This document shows, piece after piece, positions 8,982-20,514 of a stretch of 64,000 nt of DNA. Each line of letters opens with the position of its first letter. Position 1 is the stretch's first letter. Source of the DNA: Luteibacter sp. UNC138MFCol5.1 (lineage in GTDB: Bacteria; Pseudomonadota; Gammaproteobacteria; Xanthomonadales; Rhodanobacteraceae). The stretch covers positions 1-64,000 of the forward strand of contig NZ_FODZ01000006.1 in assembly GCF_900110505.1 (NCBI RefSeq). Reading direction: 5' to 3'. The notes beneath the pieces were generated by a model, which was not told where the DNA came from, ran no database searches, and saw only the letters and a program-made list of their open reading frames with translations. The translations under genes and the position numbers were made by a program.

Positions 8982-8985
<4 letters not shown>
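7660..8985 (-). CDS. sufD: Fe-S cluster scaffold subunit SufD
   Basis: A 441-residue SufD. The C-terminal core (GRQHVDTQLEVRH, the GRSRGVFRGAIVV motif, LLLSGQAEIDTKPELEIYAD, VKAAHGATIGQLDE, LFYLRSRGI) is shared by SufB and SufD. The N-terminal part has SREEAWKYTPL, the usual SufD signature for the region before the beta-helix. It forms the SufBC2D scaffold with its neighbours. The ATG overlaps the sufC stop (ATGA). Length is normal for the family. Confidence 0.95.
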
Positions 8986-9767
<782 letters not shown>

Positions 9768-9851
9768 GTGCATGACGTGGCGGTCCAGGAAATCGGGGCG
9801 TGGTTTACGAACGCGCTGCGAGCGCGGTGACGGGGCGAGGGATGGGCTGGC

Positions 9852-11326
<1,475 letters not shown>

Positions 11327-11330
<4 letters not shown>

Positions 11331-11779
11331 ACGTTCGCCTGCGCGGTGGGGACCGCGTCCATGGCCGGCGCCTTGGGGCGCGCGGCCAGCATCTGTGCCA
11401 GCGTCATGCCGCGCAGCACGTTGTCGATCGCGCCGGAGACGGACCGCCAGCTGCCGCTGACGCCGCACTGCGACTGGCGATCGCACTGGCCATGGGCCGT
11501 GCTGCATTCGGTCATGCCGATCGGGCCTTCCATCGCCACCACGATGTCGGCGAGGCTGATCGCCTCCGCCGGCCGCGCGAGGCGGTACCCACCGTTGACG
11601 CCGCGGAACGACTCCACCAGCCCGGCATGGCCGAGCAGCTTCAGGAGCTTTGAGACGGTGGGCAGTTCGAGGCGCGCCTCTTCGGCGATCTGGGCGGTGC
11701 TCAGAACGTCGTCGGGGTGCGCGGCGATGCAGGTCATCACCACCGTCGCGTAGTCGGTCAGTCGGCTGACACGGAGCAT
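11327..11779 (-). CDS. Rrf2-family suf operon regulator (SufR/IscR-like)
   Basis: A 150-residue Rrf2/IscR-type transcription regulator with an N-terminal winged helix ([16 protein letters not shown], then [20 protein letters not shown], then [12 protein letters not shown]). Three cysteines lie in [16 protein letters not shown], suited to bind an Fe-S cluster. It is the type of regulator that leads suf operons in Xanthomonadales and is distinct from the isc-linked IscR. It is first in a five-gene core regulator-sufB-C-D-S and probably senses Fe-S status to control its own operon, by analogy with IscR. Confidence 0.9.
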
Positions 11780-11788
11780 CGGGGAAGG

Positions 11789-11814
11789 GGTCTTGGAAAC
11801 CAGACCAAAATGGT
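11789..11814 (-). promoter_or_regulatory. possible operator upstream of the suf regulator
   Basis: Just upstream of the regulator start is the inverted repeat GGTCT-N8-AGACC (11789-11806), overlapped by ACCA-AAA-TGGT (11804-11814). Autoregulating Rrf2 proteins often bind such dyads near their own start. The match is only positional, and no known consensus was compared. Confidence 0.3.
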
Positions 11815-11854
11815 ACTGTTTTCGCTCCCGCGTTGCAACGCGGCGCTCGCGCTC

Positions 11855-13752
<1,898 letters not shown>

Positions 13753-13764
13753 GCGATGCGTCTC

Positions 13765-13796
13765 GCGAAACGCCCGGCGGCGACCGGGCGTTTCGC
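13765..13796. terminator. bidirectional hairpin terminator between amtB and ridA
   Basis: A perfect 13-bp stem, GCGAAACGCCCGG / CCGGGCGTTTCGC, with a 6-nt loop lies 12 nt after amtB and 8 nt after the convergent RidA-like stop. Pairing of only the inner GC-rich part leaves TTTCG on one side and CGAAA on the other, so it could serve both strands. The T-tract is short. Confidence 0.6.
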
Positions 13797-13804
13797 CCAG
13801 AAGC

Positions 13805-14296
13805 TCACGGCCGCACGGCCGTGACCTCGATCTCCACCAGGAACGCCGGGCTGACGAGGGCGGCGACCTGCATGGTGGAGCGTGCGGGCAGGTTCGGCTG
13901 CGCGGCGGTGCCGAAGTACTGGCTGTACGCGGCGGTGAAGCCGGCCATGTCGAGCTTGCCGCCCTTCGCCGGATCGCCGACGAGGAAGACCTGCATCTTC
14001 ACCACGTCGCCCATGGTCAGGCCGATGGCCTTGAGCTGCTTTTCGATATTGCCGAGCGCGCCGAGCGCCTGCGTCTTCGTGTCGCCGTAGGCCTGGATGC
14101 TGTCCTTGGGCGCGTTCGCATCGGCGATCGGAGGAACGGCGCCGCTGACGAACACCAGCGTCTTGCCCGCGGGCACTTCGACGGCGCCGGCGATGGGGAA
14201 GTTGCTGTTGGGCAGCTTGTGCCGCACCACATCGGATGCGGCGACGGGCGCGGCCATGGCGATGAGCGTGGCGGCGACGAGAATCGATCGGGTCAT
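13805..14296 (-). CDS. exported RidA-family protein
   Basis: A 163-residue YjgF/YER057c/UK114 (RidA) protein with an N-terminal signal peptide (MTRSILVAATLIAMAAPVAA). Cytosolic RidA enzymes hydrolyse reactive enamines/imines formed by PLP enzymes or amine oxidases. Typical segments here are VFVSGAVPPIADA, TKTQALGALGNIEKQLKAIG and DVVKMQVFLVGDP, but the catalytic Arg of IPARA-type motifs is seen as LPARSTMQVA. Export is unusual. Being 2 nt after an exported cytochrome c and in line with an exported flavin amine oxidase suggests it removes periplasmic imines (inference). Confidence 0.85.
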   Translation of the reverse strand: MTRSILVAATLIAMAAPVAASDVVRHKLPNSNFPIAGAVEVPAGKTLVFVSGAVPPIADANAPKDSIQAYGDTKTQALGALGNIEKQLKAIGLTMGDVVKMQVFLVGDPAKGGKLDMAGFTAAYSQYFGTAAQPNLPARSTMQVAALVSPAFLVEIEVTAVRP

Positions 14297-14298
14297 GG

Positions 14299-14709
14299 TC
14301 AGTGGCCTCGGGAAGGGGTCGGGGTCGGTGGACGGAACGGCTTGACGTCGTCGGCCGTGAGGGCGTCGCTGTAGTGGTTGCCGAAATGCGTGCGCACGTA
14401 GTTCACGACGTCGGCCACCTGTGCGTCGGTCAGCAGCATGCCGAACGGCGGCATGCCGCCGCGGCCGCCCATGACCATCGCGACAGGATAGGCCCGCGCG
14501 GCCAGCTTTGGATTGTTCGCAAGTGCTGGATAGTGCCCGGCGCCGACCGCACCCTTCGCGTCGGGCATGTGGCAGCCCTGGCAGATGTGCTGGAAGATCT
14601 GCTCGCCGGTGACCTGCGCCGCGTGCTTCTGGTCGATGAAGGTCGGATCCATGGACTGCGCCGACGCACCCGAGGCGACCGCGAGTAGGACGAATGCCAG
14701 CGGCTTCAT
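14299..14709 (-). CDS. periplasmic cytochrome c
   Basis: A 136-residue class I c-type cytochrome. A signal peptide (MKPLAFVLLAVASGASA) precedes a single haem site CQGCH near residue 44. The distal methionine is probably within GGMPPFGMLL, followed by the helix DAQVADVVNYVRTHF. It overlaps the flavin amine oxidase stop by 4 nt and is likely its electron acceptor, replacing O2 or passing electrons to the respiratory chain (inference from operon). It is similar in type to the single-haem partners of dehydrogenases. Confidence 0.85.
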   Translation of the reverse strand: MKPLAFVLLAVASGASAQSMDPTFIDQKHAAQVTGEQIFQHICQGCHMPDAKGAVGAGHYPALANNPKLAARAYPVAMVMGGRGGMPPFGMLLTDAQVADVVNYVRTHFGNHYSDALTADDVKPFRPPTPTPSRGH

Positions 14710-16310
14710 GCGCCTGCTCCGTTGACGGCGCGACGATGCAGCATGTCGATGGCCGCGAGGGATGAAAGGATGGCTCCTTCCTGCCACGCGGGCAGGTAGG
14801 AAGCGTGCTCGCCGGCGAGCACGATGCGGCCGTCCATCGAGCAGATGTCCGCGTAATGTTTCTCGCGTGCGTCGTCCGTCCACCAGCCGAAGCAGCCGAG
14901 CGTCGACGGAACGCGATGCCACGCCACCGCCATCCCGTTCTCGAACGCCTCGGGGAACTGCGGATGCACCTTCGCGCCGTACTCGATGGTCTTGCGGATG
15001 CGCGTCTCCGGATCGAGCGACGTGAATTCGTAGGCCTCGAGAAAGAACGCGTACGAGGCCAGCATCACGCCTTTCTTCGTGCCGATGCCGTGGCTCGGGT
15101 AGGCCATCATGCCGATCGGCAGGTCGGTCATGGTCACGCCGCCATAGATCGCGTCGTCCTCCTCCCAGAAGCGCCGCTTGAACTGGAGGCCTACCTTGGA
15201 CGACGACATGTACGGCACGGCCGCGATCGCCGCCTGCTTCGCGGCGGAGACCTGGATCGGAATCTGGCTGAGGATCGACAGCGGGATCGTGCAGACGCAC
15301 CAGTCCGCCTTCTCCTGACGCGTGGCGCCCGGTGTCCTGGTGTCCTCGTAGCTGACCGTGACGCCGCGATCGTCCTGGGCTATCGCCGTGACCTTCGCGT
15401 CGTACTGGATCACACCATCGCCGATCTCGCGCACGAACGCCTTCGCGATCGCATCCATGCCGCCGCGCGGCTGGAGCATCGTCGGCTGGTAATCGTAGAT
15501 CTCGGCCATCCCCAGTCCCGTCCACAAGCGGGCGTTGAGCACGTCGGACAAGCCCACCGGCTTCGAGAACTTCGGCGCGCCGTCGGGGCCGCCACCGGCG
15601 TCTTTCGCGTACCCGCGATGCGCGCTGCTGTCCGGTCCCTGCACGTAGCGATACTGCGCGTCGAGGCCGCCGAACTGGCGGAGCGATTCGAGGAGGATTT
15701 CCCGATCTTCCTTGCTCACGAGGTCGTCGAGGCCGCCCTTCCCCGCGACCTTGGCGAGCAGGTCGGCGATACCGCCATGGAAGTCCGCCTGCACTTCGCG
15801 CATGCGCTGGGGTTTGCCGCCGAACGCGTCCTTGCCGTAGATGTACGCGTTCTGGTTCACCTGCAGGAACGGTTCGAGCGTCACGCCGAAGCGTCGACAG
15901 TAATCGAGGATGCCGTGATGGTGATACGGGAGCCGCCAGGGTCCCGGGTTGAAGTACAGGCCGTCGTCGAAACGGCAAACCTGGCGATGCCCACCGAGCT
16001 CCGTGAAGGTGTCGCCGCCTCGCAGCGTCCACGTACGGCCCCCGGCGCGCGCGTTGTATTCGAGCACCTTGACCTTGTAGCCCGCTTTCCCGAGCTCGTA
16101 AGCGGCGACGAGACCCGCGAGGCCCGCACCCAGAACCAGCACGGTGCCCTTCCCCGTGCCCTGCAGCGGTGGGGGCCGCTGGTAGGTCGATTCGGCGGCG
16201 ATACCGAGGCTGCTCATCGCCTGGTACATCACCGCGCCCCCGCCGGCGAGTCCGATCATGCGCAACAGATCGCGGCGCGTGAGGGAAGCCGTGCTCGTCT
16301 CGTTCGCCAT
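14706..16310 (-). CDS. Tat-exported flavin amine oxidase
   Basis: A 534-residue flavin-containing amine oxidase family protein. The twin-arginine signal has TRRDLLRMIGLAGGGA at residues 11-26. The FAD dinucleotide site follows (VLVLGAGLAGLVAAYELGK, then EYNARAGGRTWTLRGG near residue 95), and the C-terminal FAD contact is IVLAGEHASYLPAWQEGAILSS in outline. Such enzymes oxidise amines or amino acids to imines. A cytochrome c and an exported RidA follow immediately, giving a plausible chain of oxidation, electron removal and imine hydrolysis in the periplasm. The substrate is unknown. Confidence 0.85.
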   Translation of the reverse strand: MANETSTASLTRRDLLRMIGLAGGGAVMYQAMSSLGIAAESTYQRPPPLQGTGKGTVLVLGAGLAGLVAAYELGKAGYKVKVLEYNARAGGRTWTLRGGDTFTELGGHRQVCRFDDGLYFNPGPWRLPYHHHGILDYCRRFGVTLEPFLQVNQNAYIYGKDAFGGKPQRMREVQADFHGGIADLLAKVAGKGGLDDLVSKEDREILLESLRQFGGLDAQYRYVQGPDSSAHRGYAKDAGGGPDGAPKFSKPVGLSDVLNARLWTGLGMAEIYDYQPTMLQPRGGMDAIAKAFVREIGDGVIQYDAKVTAIAQDDRGVTVSYEDTRTPGATRQEKADWCVCTIPLSILSQIPIQVSAAKQAAIAAVPYMSSSKVGLQFKRRFWEEDDAIYGGVTMTDLPIGMMAYPSHGIGTKKGVMLASYAFFLEAYEFTSLDPETRIRKTIEYGAKVHPQFPEAFENGMAVAWHRVPSTLGCFGWWTDDAREKHYADICSMDGRIVLAGEHASYLPAWQEGAILSSLAAIDMLHRRAVNGAGA

Positions 16311-16402
16311 CGCATCACCCCGAAGGAACCCCTGTCGGCAGCATCCCAGATGTTGCGCTGCGGAACAACTGGGGTTCGAGCAGATGTGGCGGTCGAAGCG
16401 TT

Positions 16403-16496
16403 GTGGGAGCGGACCTGGCCGCGACAGCTTTTCGCGAAGAACAACAGGCCCTGTGGCTCACGGCCTCAAAGGCGTCGCGGCCAGGTCCGCTCCCAC
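16403..16496. repeat. inverted REP pair upstream of amgK
   Basis: GTGGGAGCGGACCTGGCCGC is followed about 55 nt later by its complement GCGGCCAGGTCCGCTCCCAC. The spacer contains TTTTCGCG and GGCTCACGGCCTCAAA, the latter also in the REP pair at 463-559. It is the closest relative of the pair at 11855-11957, occupying the gap between the divergent amine oxidase operon and amgK. Confidence 0.85.
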
Positions 16497-16563
16497 GACC
16501 GTCGCTGACACCTGCGGGCAAAGGCTCTAAGCTCGTGCGCAGCACCGCATACGCGAAGACCGC

Positions 16564-17574
16564 ATGACCGCCACCGACCGTTCCGCCGCACGTCTCGCCT
16601 GGGCTCGCGAAGCCACCGGCGACGCCACCCTCGTCCTCGAACCGGCCTCCTCCGACGCCAGCTTCCGCAGCTACTGGCGCGGTCACGTCGACGGCCAGCC
16701 GGTCATCGTCATGGATTCGCCGCCCGAGAAGGAAGATCCCGCGCCGTGGATCGCCATCGGCAAGCGGCTCGCCGACGCGGGCCTCCACGTCCCCACGGTG
16801 ATGGTGGCGGACGCGGCGCGCGGCTTCCTGCTGATCGAAGACCTGGGCACGCGCACCTACCTGCCCGAACTGAACGACGGCACCGTCGACGCACTCTACG
16901 GCGACGCGCTCGACGCGCTCCTGCGCATGCAGCTGCACATGGACACCGAAGGCCTGCCCGCCTTCAACCGTGAATGGCAGACCATGGAGATGGAGATCAT
17001 GCCGCGCTGGCTGCTGCAGGAGCACCTCGGGGTCGACGTCGCCTGCGAGGAGTGGGACGTCGTCGAGCAGGCCTTCACCGCGATCATGCATGTCATCGCC
17101 GAACAGCCGCGTGCCTTCATGCACCGCGATTATCACAGCCGCAACCTGCTCGTGACGGACGAGCGCTCGCCGGGCATCATCGATTTCCAGGGGGCGATGT
17201 CCGGGCCGATCACCTACGATCTCGCCTCGCTGCTGCGCGACGCGTACATCGTGTGGGACAACGAACGCGTGGAAGGCTGGGTGGAAGCCTACCGCCTGCG
17301 CCTGCTCGATGCGCGACTGATCGACGAGACGGTCGACACCGATCGTTTCCGTCGCTGGTTCGACCTCACGGGCCTGCAGCGGCATATCAAGATCCTCGGA
17401 CTGTTCTGTCGCCTGCATTACCGCGACGGCAAGCCCGGCTACCTCGCCGATCTGCCGCGCGTGCTGCGCTACGTGCTCGACACCGCGCGCCGCCACGCCG
17501 ACGTCGCGCCGCTGGCCGACTACATCGAGGCGAAGATCGGCGGTCGCGACATCACCGTGGCGCGCGACGCATGA
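16564..17574 (+). CDS. amgK: N-acetylmuramate/N-acetylglucosamine kinase AmgK
   Basis: A 336-residue phosphotransferase of the APH/choline-kinase fold. The Brenner box is in AFMHRDYHSRNLLV near residue 185 (HxDxxxxN), and the metal-binding aspartate in GIIDFQGAMSGPITYDLASL. The family with an adjacent MurU-type nucleotidyltransferase is AmgK, which phosphorylates anomeric MurNAc/GlcNAc in peptidoglycan recycling that bypasses de novo synthesis. The stop overlaps the murU start (ATGA), strongly supporting this reading. The fosfomycin-bypass role is known from Pseudomonas homologues and is not shown here. Confidence 0.9.
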   Translation: MTATDRSAARLAWAREATGDATLVLEPASSDASFRSYWRGHVDGQPVIVMDSPPEKEDPAPWIAIGKRLADAGLHVPTVMVADAARGFLLIEDLGTRTYLPELNDGTVDALYGDALDALLRMQLHMDTEGLPAFNREWQTMEMEIMPRWLLQEHLGVDVACEEWDVVEQAFTAIMHVIAEQPRAFMHRDYHSRNLLVTDERSPGIIDFQGAMSGPITYDLASLLRDAYIVWDNERVEGWVEAYRLRLLDARLIDETVDTDRFRRWFDLTGLQRHIKILGLFCRLHYRDGKPGYLADLPRVLRYVLDTARRHADVAPLADYIEAKIGGRDITVARDA

Positions 17575-18248
17575 GGCACGCGCTGATCCTTGCCGCCGGG
17601 CTCGGCGAGCGCATGCGTCCGCTGACGGAACGGACACCCAAACCGCTGCTCAAGGTGGCCGGCAAGCCGCTCATCGTGCATCACATCGAGAAGCTCGTCG
17701 CCGCCGACGTGCGCTACATCGTGATCAACACGTCGCATCTCGCCAATCAGTTTCCCGACGCGCTGGGCGACGGTTCGCGCTGGGGCGTCCGCATCCGTTA
17801 TTCGTACGAAGGTCCGACGCCGCTGGAAACCGGAGGCGGCATGCTGGCCGCCCTGCCCCTGCTGGGACCGGAACCGTTCATCGTCGTGAGCGCGGACATC
17901 TGGAGCGACATCGACTATGCCGCGCTTCCCCGCGAGCCAACGGGCGTCGCGCACCTCGTCATGGTTCCCAACCCGGATTTCCATCCGGCCGGCGACTTCG
18001 CGCTGGCAGCGGGACGGTTGTTCGAGGGCGAGGGTCCGGACGGCGCGGAGCGCCTGACGTTCGGCAACGTCGGCGTGTATCGCCGTGAGATCGTGGAAAA
18101 CGAAGCGCCCGGGCGCTTCAAGCTGCTGCCCATGTATCGCAAGGCGATGGCGGAAGGCCGCCTCGCCGGCGAACGCTTCGACGGCTTCTGGCGAAATGTC
18201 GGGACACCCGCGCAGCTCGACGAGCTGCGCGGCGCCGTCGGTCGATAG
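17571..18248 (+). CDS. murU: N-acetylmuramate 1-phosphate uridylyltransferase MurU
   Basis: A 225-residue sugar nucleotidyltransferase. The signature ILAAGLGERMRPLTERTPKP is at residues 5-24, followed by KPLIVHHIEKL and the GGGMLAALP segment. The aspartate of FIVVSADIWSD holds the metal. It makes UDP-MurNAc from MurNAc-1-phosphate supplied by AmgK. Translationally coupled to amgK. Its length is typical of the short MurU clade, which lacks a C-terminal hexapeptide domain. Confidence 0.9.
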   Translation: MRHALILAAGLGERMRPLTERTPKPLLKVAGKPLIVHHIEKLVAADVRYIVINTSHLANQFPDALGDGSRWGVRIRYSYEGPTPLETGGGMLAALPLLGPEPFIVVSADIWSDIDYAALPREPTGVAHLVMVPNPDFHPAGDFALAAGRLFEGEGPDGAERLTFGNVGVYRREIVENEAPGRFKLLPMYRKAMAEGRLAGERFDGFWRNVGTPAQLDELRGAVGR

Positions 18249-18256
18249 ACGATCGC

Positions 18257-18484
18257 TTACTGCACCGTCTCGACGCCGAGTTCGCGCAAGCGCTCGTGTC
18301 CGAGAGTGAAAGCTTCGTTGAAGGCGCTGGTGATGTCGGCGAAGTCGTGGGACCCGGTCCCCGCTTCGATTTCTTCGCCGATGTGATCGAGGATGCGGTA
18401 GCTGCTGCGGTAGAGCTGCTCGCCCGCGTCGCCATGGTGCTTCACCGCCTTGGCGACTACCCGGTACTTACTGTGATTTTCCAC
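18257..18484 (-). CDS. small conserved-looking cytosolic protein downstream of motB
   Basis: A 75-residue protein beginning with GTG (VENHSKYRVVAKA) after a strong GGGAGGGAG ribosome site 6 nt upstream, which decides the start. Translation runs without a break to a TAA or TAG 8 nt from murU. The sequence is hydrophilic and helical (HGDAGEQLYRSSYRILDH, then FNEAFTLGHERLRELGVETVQ). No family is recognised. It lies 77 nt after motB on the same strand and may share its transcript. Confidence 0.65.
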   Translation of the reverse strand: MENHSKYRVVAKAVKHHGDAGEQLYRSSYRILDHIGEEIEAGTGSHDFADITSAFNEAFTLGHERLRELGVETVQ

Positions 18485-18561
18485 TGCGTCTCCCTCCCCT
18501 GTGCCTCGATACTGCCGGGGGAAGATGACGGTTGCAAGTGACCGGACGATGGCTGTCCGGC

Positions 18562-19572
18562 CTAACCGCCGTCGCCGACGTGGGCGACCGTGTTGGCCGG
18601 GGCGGCATTCGTCGCCGGCCCGGGCGTGCCGGGCATGCCCGCGCCGACATGCTCGGCCTCCGCCGGATGCGCCGGCGCCTCGGGTGACACCGGCTCCGCC
18701 ACGACGTCGGACGACAACGCGGCTTTCCGCGCTTCGTTCGTCATGACGACGATGCTGATGCGGCGATTGATCGCCGATGCCGGATCGGCCTTGTCGAAGG
18801 GCACCGATGCGGCCAACCCGACGACGCGCGCGACCTTGTCCGGTTGCATGCCGCCTTCGACGAGCGTGCGACGCGCGGCGTTCGCGCGATCGGCGGAGAG
18901 TTCCCAGTTGCCGTACGCGCTGTCCGCGCTCACGTAGCGCGCGCTGTCCGTGTGGCCCGAGATGCTGATCGCATTCGGTACCTGGTTCACGAAGCCTGCC
19001 AGCTCGTGCAGGATCTGCACGGTGTAGTTCTTCATCACGCCGCTGCCGGTATCGAACATCGGGCGGTTCTGCTTGTCCACGATCTGGATGCGCAGGCCTT
19101 CCGACGTGATGTCGAGCAGCAACTGATCCTTGTACGGGGCCATGGCCTGGCTCTTCGCGATGGCCTCCTGAAGGTCCCGCATCAGCTGTTCGAGGCGGCG
19201 CTTCTCCTGCGCCTTCGCCTGCTTGTCGATCTCGGCGGCGCTCGGCTTCGCGAACGCCTGCTGGTCGCCCGGGCCTTTGGGGAGGTCGAGCGCGCCGCCG
19301 AGCTTGATCATGCTCGTGCTCGCACCGCCCGGCCCCATCTTGCCCGAAGGCGCCATGGTCGACTGACCTGGCGTCATGCTGGGGTTCTTGAAGTATTCCG
19401 AGATGGCGGCGCGCTGCTGCTTCGTGCCCGCGCCGACGAGCCACATCACGAGGAAGAACGCCATCATGGCGGTGACGAAGTCCGCGTAGGCGACCTTCCA
19501 TGCCCCGCCATGGTGACCGTGGCCCCCGCCCCGCTTCTTGCGGACGACGATGATCTGCTTCAGGTCGCTCAT
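18562..19572 (-). CDS. motB: flagellar stator protein MotB
   Basis: A 336-residue MotB. The plug/transmembrane region is AWKVAYADFVTAMMAFFLVMWLV in outline, with the essential proton-carrying Asp in YADFVTAMMAFF near residue 31. The C-terminal OmpA-like peptidoglycan domain has SISGHTDSARYVS and NWELSADRANAARRTL, and a Pro/Ala-rich tail follows. It anchors the stator to peptidoglycan and works with MotA. It starts 6 nt after motA. Confidence 0.95.
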   Translation of the reverse strand: MSDLKQIIVVRKKRGGGHGHHGGAWKVAYADFVTAMMAFFLVMWLVGAGTKQQRAAISEYFKNPSMTPGQSTMAPSGKMGPGGASTSMIKLGGALDLPKGPGDQQAFAKPSAAEIDKQAKAQEKRRLEQLMRDLQEAIAKSQAMAPYKDQLLLDITSEGLRIQIVDKQNRPMFDTGSGVMKNYTVQILHELAGFVNQVPNAISISGHTDSARYVSADSAYGNWELSADRANAARRTLVEGGMQPDKVARVVGLAASVPFDKADPASAINRRISIVVMTNEARKAALSSDVVAEPVSPEAPAHPAEAEHVGAGMPGTPGPATNAAPANTVAHVGDGG

Positions 19573-19578
19573 GACCGT

Positions 19579-20433
19579 TTACCGGGCCGCCTTGAGATGG
19601 GCTTCGAGGTCCTGGAAGGACGGGCGGCTGCTCGACTTCAGCGACTTGCGCGCGAACTCCACCGACACCATCGGGTTGTAGCCGCGCAGGTTCGCCATGA
19701 GCGCGACCTTGACGCACTCGAAGGCCTTGCCGTCGGTGTTCACGCGGGCTTCCATCGCCGCCGAGAGCGGGCCGATGAAGCCGTAGGACAGCAGGATGCC
19801 GAGGAACGTGCCGACCAGCGCACCCGCGATATGCTCGCCGATGACGGCCGCGTCGCCATCGATCGACTTCATCGTGATGACGATGCCCAGCACCGCGGCC
19901 ACGATGCCGAAGCCCGGCAGCGCGTCGGCCATCTTCTGCACCGCGAGCGCGGGCACCATGGCCTCGTGGTGGTGCGTTTCGAGCTCGACCTCGAGCAGCT
20001 GCTCGAGCTCGTGCGGGTCCATGCTGCCGCCGACGATGAGGCGCAGACAATCGGTGATGAAGTCGATCAGGTGGTGTTCGGCGACCAGGCGCGGGTACGC
20101 CGAGAACAGCGAGCTGTTCGCCGGATCCTCGATGTGCGCCTCCATGCCCAGCTGACCTTCCTTGCGCATCTTCGTGAAGATGTCATAGAGCAGGGACAGG
20201 AGGTCGATGTAATCCTGCTTGCGGTACTTCGGGCCCTTGAACAGGGCCAGCGCGTCGCGTGCCGAACCCTTCACCACGTCCATGGAGTTCGCACTCACGA
20301 ACGCGCCCAGGGCGGCACCGAAGATGATGAGCAGCTCGTAAGGCTGCCAGAGCGCGGCGATTTCGCCGTGCGAAAGCACATAACCGCCCAGTACGGAGAC
20401 CAGGACGACGATGGAACCGATGATGACCAACAT
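19579..20433 (-). CDS. motA: flagellar stator protein MotA
   Basis: A 284-residue MotA, four membrane segments. MLVIIGSIVVLVSVLGGYVL opens the protein, and the conserved ALPGFGIVAAVLGIVITM and EHIAGALVGTFLGILLSYGF form TM3-TM4. The charged cytosolic loop between TM2 and TM3 interacts with the rotor. The ATG follows GGGAGGAAG, and a sigma-28 promoter lies 26 nt upstream of the start codon, so motAB are probably in the late flagellar regulon. The rest of the flagellar genes are not in the window. Confidence 0.95.
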   Translation of the reverse strand: MLVIIGSIVVLVSVLGGYVLSHGEIAALWQPYELLIIFGAALGAFVSANSMDVVKGSARDALALFKGPKYRKQDYIDLLSLLYDIFTKMRKEGQLGMEAHIEDPANSSLFSAYPRLVAEHHLIDFITDCLRLIVGGSMDPHELEQLLEVELETHHHEAMVPALAVQKMADALPGFGIVAAVLGIVITMKSIDGDAAVIGEHIAGALVGTFLGILLSYGFIGPLSAAMEARVNTDGKAFECVKVALMANLRGYNPMVSVEFARKSLKSSSRPSFQDLEAHLKAAR

Positions 20434-20458
20434 GACTACTTCCTCCCAGTCCTTTCAC

Positions 20459-20485
20459 ATATCGGCAGGGCCGGGACGAAATTGA
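20459..20485 (-). promoter_or_regulatory. sigma-28 (FliA) promoter of motAB
   Basis: On the minus strand TCAATTTC, 11 nt, then GCCGATAT. Compared with TAAAGTTT-N11-GCCGATAA, the -10 matches 7 of 8 and the -35 5 of 8, with exact spacing. It lies 26 nt before the motA start and within the gap after the kinase gene. Confidence 0.75.
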
Positions 20486-20514
20486 GGCGGTGCACCATGT
20501 CTTTTTGGCAGCTT

